Assembly (NCBI RefSeq): GCF_018137945.1
Contig: NZ_CP073089.1
Location: 1,674,001-1,738,000, forward strand
Source of the DNA: Brevibacterium sp. W7.2
GTDB lineage: Bacteria; Actinomycetota; Actinomycetes; Actinomycetales; Brevibacteriaceae
Length of the DNA: 64,000 nucleotides
Reading direction: 5' to 3'
The translations under genes and the position numbers were made by a program. Positions within the stretch are counted from its first letter, which is position 1. Every line of letters starts with the position of its first letter. This document shows, one piece after another, positions 53,120-61,556 of this stretch. The notes beneath the pieces are model-generated. The model did not search any database, had not been told where the DNA came from, and saw only the letters and a list, made by a program, of their open reading frames with translations.

Positions 53120-53991
53120 GGATCGGTCTCGTCACCGATTCGACCGCCCAGCTCCATGACGCCGAGGCGGCCCGGCTGCGCGAGACCACCGGCGGACTCT
53201 TCGCGGTCGTCCCCCTCACCGTGCTCATCGACGGGGTCGCCTACATCGACGGGGAGCTCGATCCGGACCGGTTGTGTGCGGCGATGGACGCCGGCTCCGA
53301 GGTGAGCACCTCGATGGCCACACCGGCTCGGTTCGCCGCCGCGTACGCCGATCTCATCGACCACGGCGCCGAGGCGATCATCGTCGTCACGATGTCCGGG
53401 GAGCTCTCGGGCACCCGCGATTCGGCCGTCACCGCGGCGACCGACCAGCCGGTGCTCATCGACGTCGTCGACTCGCGCACCACCTCGGCGGGACTCGCCG
53501 GGGCCGTCGCGGTCGCCGCTGCCGGGATCGGGCGCGGCGAGGACGTCGCATCGATCGCCGGCACCGTGGCCGACTGGTGTGCGGGGGAGACGATGACCGT
53601 CTTCGCTCCGCAGAACCTCGAACACCTGCGCCGAGGCGGTCGCATCGGGGCCGCGTCCTCGCTGCTCGGGCGCGCGCTGCAGATCGTGCCGGTGCTCGGG
53701 CTCGGGGCCGGAGTCGTCACCCCGGTCGCCCGGGTGCGCACCCGGGCGAAGGCGCTCGAGCGGATGAGCGTCATCGCCGGGGAGACGGCGGAGAGCCTCG
53801 GCGGGGGAGACCGGCCCCTGCAGGTCGAGATCCAGCACGCCGACGGCAGCCCCGACGCCCCCGACGTCGTCACCCTCACCGAGAAGCTCGTCGATCGGGG
53901 CCTGACGCCGACGTTCCGCACGCTCTCGCCGATCATCACCGCCCACGTCGGCCCCGGCGCCCTCGGCATCACGGTCCAGACCACCCCGTAG
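53116..53991 (+). CDS. DegV family fatty-acid-binding protein
   Basis: 291 residues. The N-terminal GLVTDSTAQL, the central MSGELSGTRDSA and the C-terminal LRRGGRIGAASSLLGRALQIVPVL are DegV/FakB signatures. FakB proteins present fatty acids to a kinase in other bacteria; no kinase gene is nearby. Translationally coupled to the upstream dehydrogenase by a 4-base overlap. The stop region is duplicated (TAGTCGGGGTG, TGGTCGGGGTG) as the repeat-rich spacer begins. Confidence 0.92.
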   Translation: MRIGLVTDSTAQLHDAEAARLRETTGGLFAVVPLTVLIDGVAYIDGELDPDRLCAAMDAGSEVSTSMATPARFAAAYADLIDHGAEAIIVVTMSGELSGTRDSAVTAATDQPVLIDVVDSRTTSAGLAGAVAVAAAGIGRGEDVASIAGTVADWCAGETMTVFAPQNLEHLRRGGRIGAASSLLGRALQIVPVLGLGAGVVTPVARVRTRAKALERMSVIAGETAESLGGGDRPLQVEIQHADGSPDAPDVVTLTEKLVDRGLTPTFRTLSPIITAHVGPGALGITVQTTP

Positions 53992-54078
53992 TCGGGGTGG
54001 CCGGGCGCCTGCTGGTCGGGGTGCGGCTGGCCTCGTGCGGCAGGCCGGTCTGGACTGCTCGCACGGTCGGTTGCGGCT

Positions 54079-54228
54079 CTGTTGGGGCCGGAGGGCTCAG
54101 GTAATGACGTGGGCCCTGGAAACCCAGGTGAGCCGGAAGACCAGTGTGCGCCAGTTGAGTCTGAGATGGACAAGGCAGCCTTGGCCATCTCAGAGCAGAC
54201 TGGCGCAAAGTCGCGTCGTGCGTCCGCG
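54079..54228. repeat. repeat-family locus 2, copy 1, with two-stem hairpin
   Basis: 150-bp unit. The first part has GGGCTCAGGTAATGACG and a small hairpin, CCTGG-AAAC-CCAGG, followed by TGAGCC. The second part is a two-stem hairpin: outer TGCGCCAGT/ACTGGCGCA, inner TCTGAGATGG..CAAGGC against GCCTTGGCCATCTCAGA with one mismatch. Non-coding spacer between the DegV and comEA genes. Confidence 0.9.
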
Positions 54229-54335
54229 CGAGCTGTCCGGCCGCGACTTCCCGCACGGGACCAGCCGTTGCTCACCCGCTCTACCCCCGCGCCGCCGAAA
54301 GTTCTGGTGTCCCTTGCGGTCCGGCGTCTGCGGCA

Positions 54336-54485
54336 CTGTTGGGGCCGGTGGGCTCAGGTAATGACGTGAGCCCTGGAAACCCAGGTGAGCCGGAAGGGGA
54401 CTGTGCGCCAGTTGAGTCTGAGATGGCCAGGGCGGCCTTGGCCATTTCAGAGCAGACTGGCGCAAAGTCGTGTCGGGCGTCCGCG
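54336..54485. repeat. repeat-family locus 2, copy 2
   Basis: Same 150-bp unit as at 54079, offset by exactly 257 bp, with about 12 differences by eye and no gaps. In the inner stem, differences from copy 1 turn A-U and G-C pairs into G-U pairs rather than breaking them. The 681-bp spacer holds no gene. Confidence 0.9.
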
Positions 54486-54594
54486 TGAGGTGTCTGACCG
54501 CGGCTTCCCCGCACCGTCGCCGGACAATTCCCAGCCCGCCACGGACTCGGGTGCGGCCGGGTGTGGATGACGCGGCGACTCGTGTGCTGAGAGC

Positions 54595-54621
54595 CTGTGG
54601 ACGCTCGCGCACTGTCCACAG
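54595..54621. promoter_or_regulatory. inverted repeat upstream of comEA
   Basis: CTGTGGAC (54595-54602) and GTCCACAG (54614-54621) form a perfect 8-bp inverted repeat with an 11-bp spacer, 40 bp upstream of the comEA -10 (TAGCGT, 54661-54666). The arms resemble DnaA boxes (8 of 9 to TTGTCCACA). Role unknown. Confidence 0.35.
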
Positions 54622-54672
54622 GGCCGGCCGAATGCGTGGAGCCCGTGGCCGTGCCCGTCGTAGCGTGCGCGC

Positions 54673-55536
54673 ATGGCTGTGTCCCCCGATGACAGGTTCG
54701 CCGGCCTCGTCAACGCGAGCGCCGAACGCGGCGGATGGGTTCCCGGCGACATCTACACCGCCGGCACCGAGGGCGAGGAGGAACCAGTCCCGCCGCGTCG
54801 CGTCCGCCTGCCCATACTCATCGCCCTCGCCGTGGCGACGACCGCCGTGCTCGTCCTGGCGTTCTACGTGTTCCGGCCGACGCAGACGCAGAGCCCGTCC
54901 GATCCGACCGCAGGAGGTGTCGTGTCGGAAGGATCATCCGCCGAGGCGGCCGACAGTCAAGGCGGCAGCGGAGAACCCGGGTCGGCTGAGGACAGCGCTG
55001 GACCCGGTGATCAGCCGGCGAACCAGCAGGTCGTCGCCCATGTCACGGGCGAAGTCGCCAACCCGTCCGTCGTCACGCTGCCCGGCGGCTCACGGGTCAG
55101 CGACGCCGTCGAGGCGGCTGGGGGACTGACCGGCGACGCCGACGCGGAAGCGGTCAACCTCGCCCGGCTCGTCGCCGACGGCGAGCAGATCCGCATCCCG
55201 GCAGTCGGCGAGACACCCGCTGGTCAGGCCCCGGGCGGACAGCCGCCGGGCCCTGCACCGGACGGCCAGTCCCCAGGAGGCCAGGGGCCTGGTGCGCCCA
55301 CCGCCCCAGCACCTCCCGGCAGCGGGCCGGGTGCGGTGCCCGGTGGGAAGATCGACCTGAATACGGCGGACTCGGCGACCCTGGAGACCCTGCCCGGGGT
55401 CGGCCCCGTCACCGCCCAGGCGATCATCGCCCACCGCGAACAGACCCCGTTCACGAGTATCGAGGACCTCCTCCTCGTCAAGGGCATCGGCCCGAAGACC
55501 TTCGAGAGTCTCAAGGACCTTGTCACCGTCGGATGA
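54673..55536 (+). CDS. comEA: ComEA family DNA-binding competence protein
   Basis: 287 residues. One membrane helix at about 46-66 (LPILIALAVATTAVLVLAFYV) is followed by a linker and an SLBB/wing domain (VVAHVTGEVANPSVVTLPGGSRV, about 117-175). A Gly/Pro/Gln-rich stretch (GGQPPGPAPDGQSPGGQ) and a C-terminal helix-hairpin-helix pair (LNTADSATLETLPGVGPVTAQAI) complete it. ComEA binds double-stranded DNA outside the membrane and hands it to ComEC. The ATG begins 6 bases after TAGCGT (54661-54666), so it is probably leaderless. Overlaps comEC. Confidence 0.92.
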   Translation: MAVSPDDRFAGLVNASAERGGWVPGDIYTAGTEGEEEPVPPRRVRLPILIALAVATTAVLVLAFYVFRPTQTQSPSDPTAGGVVSEGSSAEAADSQGGSGEPGSAEDSAGPGDQPANQQVVAHVTGEVANPSVVTLPGGSRVSDAVEAAGGLTGDADAEAVNLARLVADGEQIRIPAVGETPAGQAPGGQPPGPAPDGQSPGGQGPGAPTAPAPPGSGPGAVPGGKIDLNTADSATLETLPGVGPVTAQAIIAHREQTPFTSIEDLLLVKGIGPKTFESLKDLVTVG

Positions 55537-58147
55537 GGAGGCCGCCGGAGCCGAGCGACCACAGCCCGGGCCGCAGACCCGGTGGGGAATCAGGCCGCGG
55601 ACTGGACCGGAGCCTCGAACACACACTGCGCCGCACACCCGACGACAACCTCGGCCGCGGAGACGCGCCGCGGCGCGGCAGCGACGCGCGGCTGGGCCCC
55701 AGAAGCCTGGGCCCCAGCAGGCGGCGGACTGGGTGCGCAGGCAGACTCGCGCAGGCTGGCAGTGGGCGCGGACGACGGCCACGCTGTGGCCGTCATCGGT
55801 GCGCTTAGTCCTCTGCGCCGGCGGGCTCTGGGTACTCGCCCTCCTCGCACCTGGCCCCTGGGCGCTCGTGGGCGTCCCGGTCCTCATCGGACTCGGCTTC
55901 GTCGTCGTCCATCGCCGCCGGTTCCACCACCTCGGCGTCGGACTCGTCGTCTTCGCGTGCCTCGCCGCAGTCCAGATCTGCGTGCTCACTTCCGCGCGCG
56001 GTCCTGTGGAGAACACGGAGACGAACGGGATCGTCGTCGGGGCCTCGACGCCGGGTCCGTCGGGCTGGTCACGCCTCACTCTGCTCACCGGCGGTGGCTT
56101 CACCGAGGTGCTCGCCCCCGCCGTCCCGCCCGCCGGTGCGCACGTCGAGATGCGCACCGAGCGCCTCGACGACATCCGCATCACCCGAGACGAGCCCCGC
56201 GTGACGCGCGCACCGAACGCCGTGTGGAGGTGGCGGGCGGAGGTGCGCGCGACCCTGCGCGAGAACTCGCTCGCCGCAGGCACCAGCGGCGGTGCGCTGC
56301 TGCCCGGCCTCGTCGTCGGGGACACTGAGCCGCAGGATGCGCAGATGACCGATGACATGCGCGTCGTCTCCCTCACCCATCTGTCCGCGGTGTCGGGGAC
56401 GAACGTGACGATCGTCAGCCTCGGCGCCGGCCTTCTCGCGGGGGCATGCCGAGCGGGTCCGCGGACCCGCGCCGCCGTCGGCGTGCTCACCTGCCTCGGC
56501 TACGTCTTCGTCGTCGGCTTCGAACCGAGCGCGATCCGCGCCGCCGGCATGGCAGTCGCCGTCGCCCTCGTCTTCCTCCGCGGCGGCGGGATCGCCCCGG
56601 TCGCCGTCATCGCGGCCACGGTCGCGCTCCTCCTCACCGGTGTGCCGGTGCTCGCCACCTCGGTGGGATTCGTCCTCTCGGTCATCTCGACGACGGTCAT
56701 CATGTTCGTCGTCCCGCTCCTGCTGCGCAGACTCCTCGTCCGCTTTCCGCTCGCCCCGTCCGTGCTCGTCAGCGCGCTCGTCGTCCCGCTCGTCGCGCAG
56801 CTCGCGTGCACCCCGGTGCTCGTCGCCATCGATCCGCGCCTGGGCGGCTGGTCGGTGGTCGCGAACGCGCTGGCCTCTCCGGCCGTCCTCCCGGCGACGA
56901 TCGCCGGGTTCGTGTCCCTGGTGACCGGCGGGATCGGCCTGCCCGGACTGCCGTGGATCGCCGAGTTCACTGCCTGGCTCGGTTCGCTGTGCGCCTGGTG
57001 GATCGTCGCCGTCGCGCGGGTCTGCGCCCGCTTGCCCGGGGCATCGCTCGCGTGGCCGGATCCACCGGTGGGGTCGCTGGTCGCCCTTGCGGTGCTCGCG
57101 CTCTTCACCGTCGGCGTCGTCCTGCTCATCCGCAAACGGCTCTGGGGCGCGCCGGTCGTCGTCCTCGCGATCGCTTTCGGGGCGGCGGTCGTCGTCGTGG
57201 GCAGTCCGCGTCCGCCTGCCCGGGATTGGCTCGTCCTCGTGTGCGACGTCGGACAGGGGTCGGCGACGGTGGTCAACCTCGGCGACGGTCGGGGCCTCGT
57301 CATCGATGCGGGGAAGGAGCCGGGGCCGATCGATGCGTGCCTCGACGACAGCGGGATCGCTGAGGTCGACCTCGCGATCTCCCATTTCGACGCCGACCAC
57401 AGCGGCGGGGCGGCCGGCACCGCGTGGTCGCGGACGGTGGGTCAGGTGTGGGTGTCAGCCAACGTCATCGGCAGTCCCGACGTCGCGCAGCTCGTCCGGG
57501 ACACCGGCGCCGAGGTGGTTCCCCTCGACCGCGGACGTCGCCTCGACATCGACGGAGTGGCCATCGAGGTGCTCTGGCCGCCCGGTGGGGGCACGGGCGT
57601 GCCGCCCAGCGGAAGGACGTCGGTCCCGCCTGCTGGGGCCGGCCCACCTGTTGAGGGCAGAGGCGGAACCGAGGGAGACGACGCGGGCGGGACCGGGCAG
57701 GGCAACGGCCGGTCCGAGTCCGGGCAGGGCAGCGGCGGGTCCGAGTCCGGGACGGCCGCGCGCAATGAGGACTCCCTCGTCTTCCGCATCGACGTCGGCG
57801 GGCTCACCGTCCTCATCCCCGGTGATGTCGGCGAGGAGGAGCAGTTCGTCCTCGCGCAGAGCCTGACGCCCACCGACGTGCTGCTCGCCCCGCACCACGG
57901 GTCCTCGGATCTCTCCGTCGACTTCTATCGGGCGGCTCGCGCGCAGCTCGGCATCGTCTCCGTGGGGGAGAACCGCTACGGACACCCGACTGACCGGTCT
58001 CTCCAAGCGTTCGGGCCGGTCAGGGTGCTGCGCACCGACGAGTGCGGGACGATTGCCCTCTACTCCGGGCCCCGCTTCAGCACGGCGCGCGGCTGCGTCA
58101 GTGCCGGCGGCGAGGACGACGACGGTCGTGTCCCGGGCGGACGATAG
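55520..58147 (+). CDS. comEC: ComEC/Rec2 DNA-uptake channel
   Basis: 875 residues if started at TTG 55520, which overlaps comEA by 17 bases and has AAGGA just upstream. The first 70 residues are low-complexity Arg/Pro/Gln, so a GTG near 55727 is an alternative. Order: membrane helices, the Competence domain (LSAVSGTNVTIVSLGAG), more helices, and a C-terminal metallo-beta-lactamase-like domain (CDVGQGSA, ISHFDADHSGG, APHHGSSD). ComEC moves one DNA strand across the membrane. A Gly/Ser-rich insertion (about residues 690-745) interrupts the nuclease-like domain. Confidence 0.93.
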   Translation: MSPSDEEAAGAERPQPGPQTRWGIRPRTGPEPRTHTAPHTRRQPRPRRRAAARQRRAAGPQKPGPQQAADWVRRQTRAGWQWARTTATLWPSSVRLVLCAGGLWVLALLAPGPWALVGVPVLIGLGFVVVHRRRFHHLGVGLVVFACLAAVQICVLTSARGPVENTETNGIVVGASTPGPSGWSRLTLLTGGGFTEVLAPAVPPAGAHVEMRTERLDDIRITRDEPRVTRAPNAVWRWRAEVRATLRENSLAAGTSGGALLPGLVVGDTEPQDAQMTDDMRVVSLTHLSAVSGTNVTIVSLGAGLLAGACRAGPRTRAAVGVLTCLGYVFVVGFEPSAIRAAGMAVAVALVFLRGGGIAPVAVIAATVALLLTGVPVLATSVGFVLSVISTTVIMFVVPLLLRRLLVRFPLAPSVLVSALVVPLVAQLACTPVLVAIDPRLGGWSVVANALASPAVLPATIAGFVSLVTGGIGLPGLPWIAEFTAWLGSLCAWWIVAVARVCARLPGASLAWPDPPVGSLVALAVLALFTVGVVLLIRKRLWGAPVVVLAIAFGAAVVVVGSPRPPARDWLVLVCDVGQGSATVVNLGDGRGLVIDAGKEPGPIDACLDDSGIAEVDLAISHFDADHSGGAAGTAWSRTVGQVWVSANVIGSPDVAQLVRDTGAEVVPLDRGRRLDIDGVAIEVLWPPGGGTGVPPSGRTSVPPAGAGPPVEGRGGTEGDDAGGTGQGNGRSESGQGSGGSESGTAARNEDSLVFRIDVGGLTVLIPGDVGEEEQFVLAQSLTPTDVLLAPHHGSSDLSVDFYRAARAQLGIVSVGENRYGHPTDRSLQAFGPVRVLRTDECGTIALYSGPRFSTARGCVSAGGEDDDGRVPGGR

Positions 58148-58156
58148 GCTGGGGGC

Positions 58157-59140
58157 ATGGCAGCGAAGAAGACACTGATCCCCTGGAGTTCGGCGAAGCC
58201 CGCGCCCGTCGTCATGATCTCCGGCGGCGAATCGGTGCTCGTGCGGATGGCCAAGGATCGGATCGTCTCCGCGGCCCGGAAGAAGGACCCCGAGGAGGTC
58301 GAGTTCGACGCCGCCGCGTACCAGGGCGGAGAACTCGAGATGGCGGCCTCGCCGTCGCTGTTCTCGAGTGCGAAGCTCATTGTCGTCGACGCCGTCGAGA
58401 AGTGCTCCGAACCGTTTCTCGAGGACGCGGTGTCCTATCTCGACGAACCGAACGACGACGCCGTCGTCCTCTTGCTCCATGGCGGAGGCAACCGCGGTGC
58501 GAAGCTCGTGAAGAAGATCGACGCGGCCGGATTTCCGCGCATCGATGCCGCCGTGCTGAAGAACGAGAGCGACCGGGCGAAGTTCGCCCAGGCGCGCTTC
58601 AAGTCGGCGAAGCGGCAGATCGACGAATCCGGGATGGAAGCGCTCATGTCCGCCCTCGGTGCCGACCTCTCGGAGCTCAACGCCGGCGTCGACCAGCTCA
58701 TCGAGGACACGGAGGGCACGATCACCAGCGCCGTCGTCGATCGCTACTACGGCGGCAGGGTCGAGGCGACCGGCTTCAAGGTCGCCGATGCCGCGGTCTC
58801 CGGCGATGCGAAGAGCGCGCTCAGCCTGCTCCGCCACGCGCTGTCGACGGGATCGGATCCGGTGCCGCTCGTGGCGGCCGTGGCGATGAAGCTGCGGGGC
58901 ATGGCGAAGGTCCAGGGCTTCTCGGGATCGAGCGGCGAGCTCGCCGCCGAACTGAAGATGGCGCCCTGGCAGGTCGACCGGGCCCGGCGGGAGGTGCGGC
59001 GCTGGAACGAGGTCGCCCTCGGACAGTCCCTCATCGCGGCAGCCGAGGCGGACGAAGCCGTCAAAGGCGGCGGCCGCGACCCTGTCTACGCCGTCGAGAC
59101 GTTCGTCTCCGAAGTGTGTCGGCTCGCCCGCGCCCGCTGA
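58157..59140 (+). CDS. holA: DNA polymerase III subunit delta
   Basis: Clamp-loader subunit that opens the beta clamp. 327 residues with the family's three-domain layout. The N-terminal PAPVVMISGGESVLVRMAKDRIV resembles the AAA+-like domain start, and the C-terminal helical collar includes AMKLRGMAKVQGFSG and MAPWQVDRARREVRRW. The ATG begins 6 bases after TAGGCT (58145-58150), with no ribosome site (leaderless layout). The order comEC-holA-rpsT is conserved in many bacteria. Confidence 0.93.
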   Translation: MAAKKTLIPWSSAKPAPVVMISGGESVLVRMAKDRIVSAARKKDPEEVEFDAAAYQGGELEMAASPSLFSSAKLIVVDAVEKCSEPFLEDAVSYLDEPNDDAVVLLLHGGGNRGAKLVKKIDAAGFPRIDAAVLKNESDRAKFAQARFKSAKRQIDESGMEALMSALGADLSELNAGVDQLIEDTEGTITSAVVDRYYGGRVEATGFKVADAAVSGDAKSALSLLRHALSTGSDPVPLVAAVAMKLRGMAKVQGFSGSSGELAAELKMAPWQVDRARREVRRWNEVALGQSLIAAAEADEAVKGGGRDPVYAVETFVSEVCRLARAR

Positions 59141-59149
59141 GCCCCCAGG

Positions 59150-59245
59150 CGGTGACCTGAGCGAACCCCGTCACGGTGTCCTGCGCGAACCCCGCTCCGG
59201 TGTCCTAGGCGAGTCCCCTTCCGGTGACCTGAGCGGACCTCGTCC
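59150..59245. repeat. 24-bp tandem repeat, four copies, after holA
   Basis: Units at 59150, 59174, 59198 and 59222, all starting CGGTG(A/T)CCT and continuing GCGAACCCCG or a variant. It begins 9 bases after the holA stop. A further pair, TTCCCGG(A/G)CAAGCGAA, follows at about 59255-59290. Confidence 0.92.
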
Positions 59246-59284
59246 CGGCGCCCGTTCCCGGACAAGCGAAGTTCCCGGGCAAGC

Positions 59285-59321
59285 GAAAGGGCCCGATCCG
59301 CAGTGCGGATCGGGCCCTTTC
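59285..59321. terminator. rpsT/holA bidirectional terminator
   Basis: GAAAGGGCCCGATCCG (59285-59300) pairs perfectly with CGGATCGGGCCCTTTC (59306-59321) around CAGTG. On the minus strand the stem ends in CTTTC, a short U-rich run after rpsT. Confidence 0.88.
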
Positions 59322-59334
59322 AGAAGCCATCAAC

Positions 59335-59595
59335 TCAGAGAGCGTTGATCTGCTTGGCGAGCCTCGACTTGCGGTTCGCAGCGTTGTTCTTGTGCAGAAC
59401 ACCCTTCGACACAGCCTTGTCGAGCTTGCGGGCGGCCACAGCATAAGCCTGCTGTGCCTCGTCCTTGTTGCCGGCAGCAATGCTCTCACGGACGTCGCGA
59501 ATGAGACCGCGGACCTCGGTGCGCACCGACTTGTTGCGCAGACGAGCCTTCTCGTTGGTCTTGATCCGCTTCATCTGGGACTTGATATTAGCCAA
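59335..59595 (-). CDS. rpsT: 30S ribosomal protein S20
   Basis: 86 residues, highly basic. The N-terminus [10 protein letters not shown] and the C-terminal [19 protein letters not shown] are S20 signatures; S20 binds 16S rRNA early in assembly. The start is taken as TTG 59595, which gives the universal M-A-N-I-K-S start, with AAAGAG 8 bases upstream. A GTG 9 bases earlier would add three residues. E. coli rpsT also uses UUG, linked to autogenous control. Confidence 0.95.
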   Translation of the reverse strand: MANIKSQMKRIKTNEKARLRNKSVRTEVRGLIRDVRESIAAGNKDEAQQAYAVAARKLDKAVSKGVLHKNNAANRKSRLAKQINAL

Positions 59596-59770
59596 TTTCA
59601 ACACTCTTTCGTGTTCGTACTACATGGTCGTGAGGGCACATCCGCACGAGCGCGTCATCTCCGCGGGGAAACACCTCGATGACATCGTGTCGGACGGCAT
59701 CTTCACCCGACCTCGGCGAGACACACGCCTTGATGAAGACACAAGCACATATCCTACCAGGCGACCGCCC

Positions 59771-60379
59771 TCAGTCGAATTCGGCGGCGACGAGGGCGAA
59801 GACCTCACGCGACATCACCGCGCCCTCCCGGCGGATGCCGTTCGGATCGAGGCGGATGATGCGGTCGAGGCGCACCTCCGAGGGCCGGCCCTGCGAGTCC
59901 CAGTCACCGCTGCCGATGTTCATCCACCGCGCACCGCCGTCCGAGCGCACCTCGCCGATCCCGCCGGGGATGCGATCCTTGCTCGTGAGCATGAGGACGA
60001 GCACCCACTGCCCGTCCTTGCCGATGACGAGCGAGGGCCGATCCTTGCCCTGCGAATGATCCTCCTCGAACGGCACCCAGCCCCACACGACCTCACCGGG
60101 ATCGGCGTCGCCGTCGAGATCGGGGGAGTAGGAGACCGTGACCGGTCCGCGGTAGTCACCGGGATAGCCGCCGGTGCGTGCGTTCGTCGTCCGTGCCCCG
60201 CCCGGCGCCGAGGCGGTTCCCCCGCCCGGACGCGACTGGCCCTGCGAGGACGGCCGGGGAGCAGGCCGGCCACCGGACTGCCCGCCCTGTGACCGCTTGC
60301 TCTGCGACTCCTTGAGGTACTTCATGCCCTCGCGGACACCGATCTTCACGGCACGATTGACGATTGATCTCCAGCTCAT
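59771..60379 (-). CDS. PemK/MazF-fold protein without a partner antitoxin
   Basis: 202 residues. A basic N-terminal helix (VNRAVKIGVREGMKYLKE) and a Gly/Gln/Ser-rich linker to about residue 75 precede a MazF/PemK-like barrel: PGEVVWGWVPFEEDHSQGKDRPSLVIGK, VLVLMLTSKD, SEVRLDRIIRLD. No antitoxin gene is adjacent, so a toxin role is doubtful; solo PemK-like proteins are common in actinobacteria near lepA. ATG 60379 begins 7 bases after TAGGCT (minus strand 60392-60387), a leaderless layout. Confidence 0.8.
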   Translation of the reverse strand: MSWRSIVNRAVKIGVREGMKYLKESQSKRSQGGQSGGRPAPRPSSQGQSRPGGGTASAPGGARTTNARTGGYPGDYRGPVTVSYSPDLDGDADPGEVVWGWVPFEEDHSQGKDRPSLVIGKDGQWVLVLMLTSKDRIPGGIGEVRSDGGARWMNIGSGDWDSQGRPSEVRLDRIIRLDPNGIRREGAVMSREVFALVAAEFD

Positions 60380-60544
60380 GCCACCCAGCCTAGTGGACGG
60401 CCTTGACAGCACTCTGTCGCCGAACGACGGACCGGCTTCCGGCACCAGCTGCGGCCGGGTGACCCCCTGAACCGGCGTGACACCCCAGTCTTCGTGCCGG
60501 CACCGGCAAGCGTCCGGCGGCAACGGGAGTCCGCAGTCCGCGCC

Positions 60545-61324
60545 TCATGCCCGGACGTCGCCGGTCCAGCGCAGGGTCGCCTCGACGGGGAAATGATCGG
60601 ACGGGTACGTGCCGTCGACGTTGAAGGTGTCGATGCGGGTGGCCACGGTCTCCAGCCCCGGCGTCGTGAGGATCCAGTCGATGCGCGGCTCCCCGGCCTT
60701 GGGTCCCTTGTAGCGGTGGAACGTGCCGATGTCCTCCCCGGGCACCGCAGCGGCGGTGTCCGTGAGGCCGAGGTCCGTGACGAAGTAGTCGTAGACGGGG
60801 GCTCCGGTGGCGACGTTGAAGTCACCGGTGACGACGCAGGGGACGGCCACCTCGGCGATGGTCTCCGCCATGATCTTCGCGGACTCGAGCCGCGCGCGTT
60901 CGGACTTGTGGTCGAGGTGGGTGTTGAGCAGCCGCAGCGCCCGGCCGGTCTCGAGGTCCTTGAAGTCGACCGTCGTCAGGGTGCGGGCATGCGAGACGCC
61001 CCACGACTCCGAGGCGACGGTGTCCGGGGTCTCCGACAGCCAGCTGATGTCGACGGTCTCGACCTCGAAGCGGGTGGAGTCGCAGATGATCGCCGTGAAC
61101 TCTCCGGCATTGCCGCCCGAATGCCCCTCGCCGAGCCAGATGTACTCATCGGGGAGGAGTTCGATGAGGGTCTCGAGCTGGTCGAGCTCGCCCTCCTGGG
61201 TGCCGATGAGATGCGGATGGGCGGCGCGGATGAGCTCGGCGGCGACCGGCAGGCGCTCGGCGACGGGATGCCCGTCCATCGCCGGGTAGCGGAGATTGAA
61301 GCTCATAACGGTGAAGTCGCTCAT
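60545..61324 (-). CDS. endonuclease/exonuclease/phosphatase family protein
   Basis: 259 residues of the DNase I-like fold. Metal and catalytic motifs: MSFNLRYP near the start, GTQEGE (catalytic Glu), LNTHLDHKS, VTGDFNVATG and the final YPSDHFPVEA with its Asp-His pair. The substrate could be a phosphodiester or a phosphorylated small molecule. It ends 165 bases upstream of the PemK-like gene on the same strand. GATGAT ends 6 bases before the ATG, another possible leaderless start. Confidence 0.88.
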   Translation of the reverse strand: MSDFTVMSFNLRYPAMDGHPVAERLPVAAELIRAAHPHLIGTQEGELDQLETLIELLPDEYIWLGEGHSGGNAGEFTAIICDSTRFEVETVDISWLSETPDTVASESWGVSHARTLTTVDFKDLETGRALRLLNTHLDHKSERARLESAKIMAETIAEVAVPCVVTGDFNVATGAPVYDYFVTDLGLTDTAAAVPGEDIGTFHRYKGPKAGEPRIDWILTTPGLETVATRIDTFNVDGTYPSDHFPVEATLRWTGDVRA

Positions 61325-61390
61325 GAGACCATCATCGCCGACGTCCGCGGCGAACGGAGGGAAATCCGCCGAGATTTCCCGGGCCCACCT

Positions 61391-61482
61391 CGGCGAACCG
61401 GGCGGGCCGACACCGGCGAACCGGGCAAGCTGAGCACGGCGAACTGGGCAATGCGACACCGGCGAACCGGGCAAGACTTCCC
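61391..61482. repeat. 23-bp tandem repeat, four copies, upstream of lepA
   Basis: CGGCGAACCGGGC or a one-base variant starts at 61391, 61414, 61437 and 61460, exactly 23 bp apart. The array fills most of the 232-bp divergent spacer between the phosphatase-family gene and lepA. Confidence 0.92.
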
Positions 61483-61556
61483 GCCTGCGCGGATTCCGGC
61501 CCGGGGACCAACTCGTGGAACAATGGAGGTTCGCACGAATTGAAGAAAGGGCGTTC

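Noticed and set aside
54082-54369. 95-codon frame across the hairpin repeats
   Set aside because: The same peptide-like strings appear only because the DNA repeat recurs. The frame runs through both stems and loops, and there is no ribosome site or conserved start.
55533-55808. 91-codon frame starting at an ATG overlapping the comEA stop
   Set aside because: Out of frame with comEC, which carries the family motifs; Arg-rich shadow composition. The ATGA overlap is tempting but leads to no known protein.
59771-60379. Complete toxin-antitoxin module at the PemK-like gene
   Set aside because: No small open frame with antitoxin features lies upstream or downstream; the adjacent spacers are gene-free.
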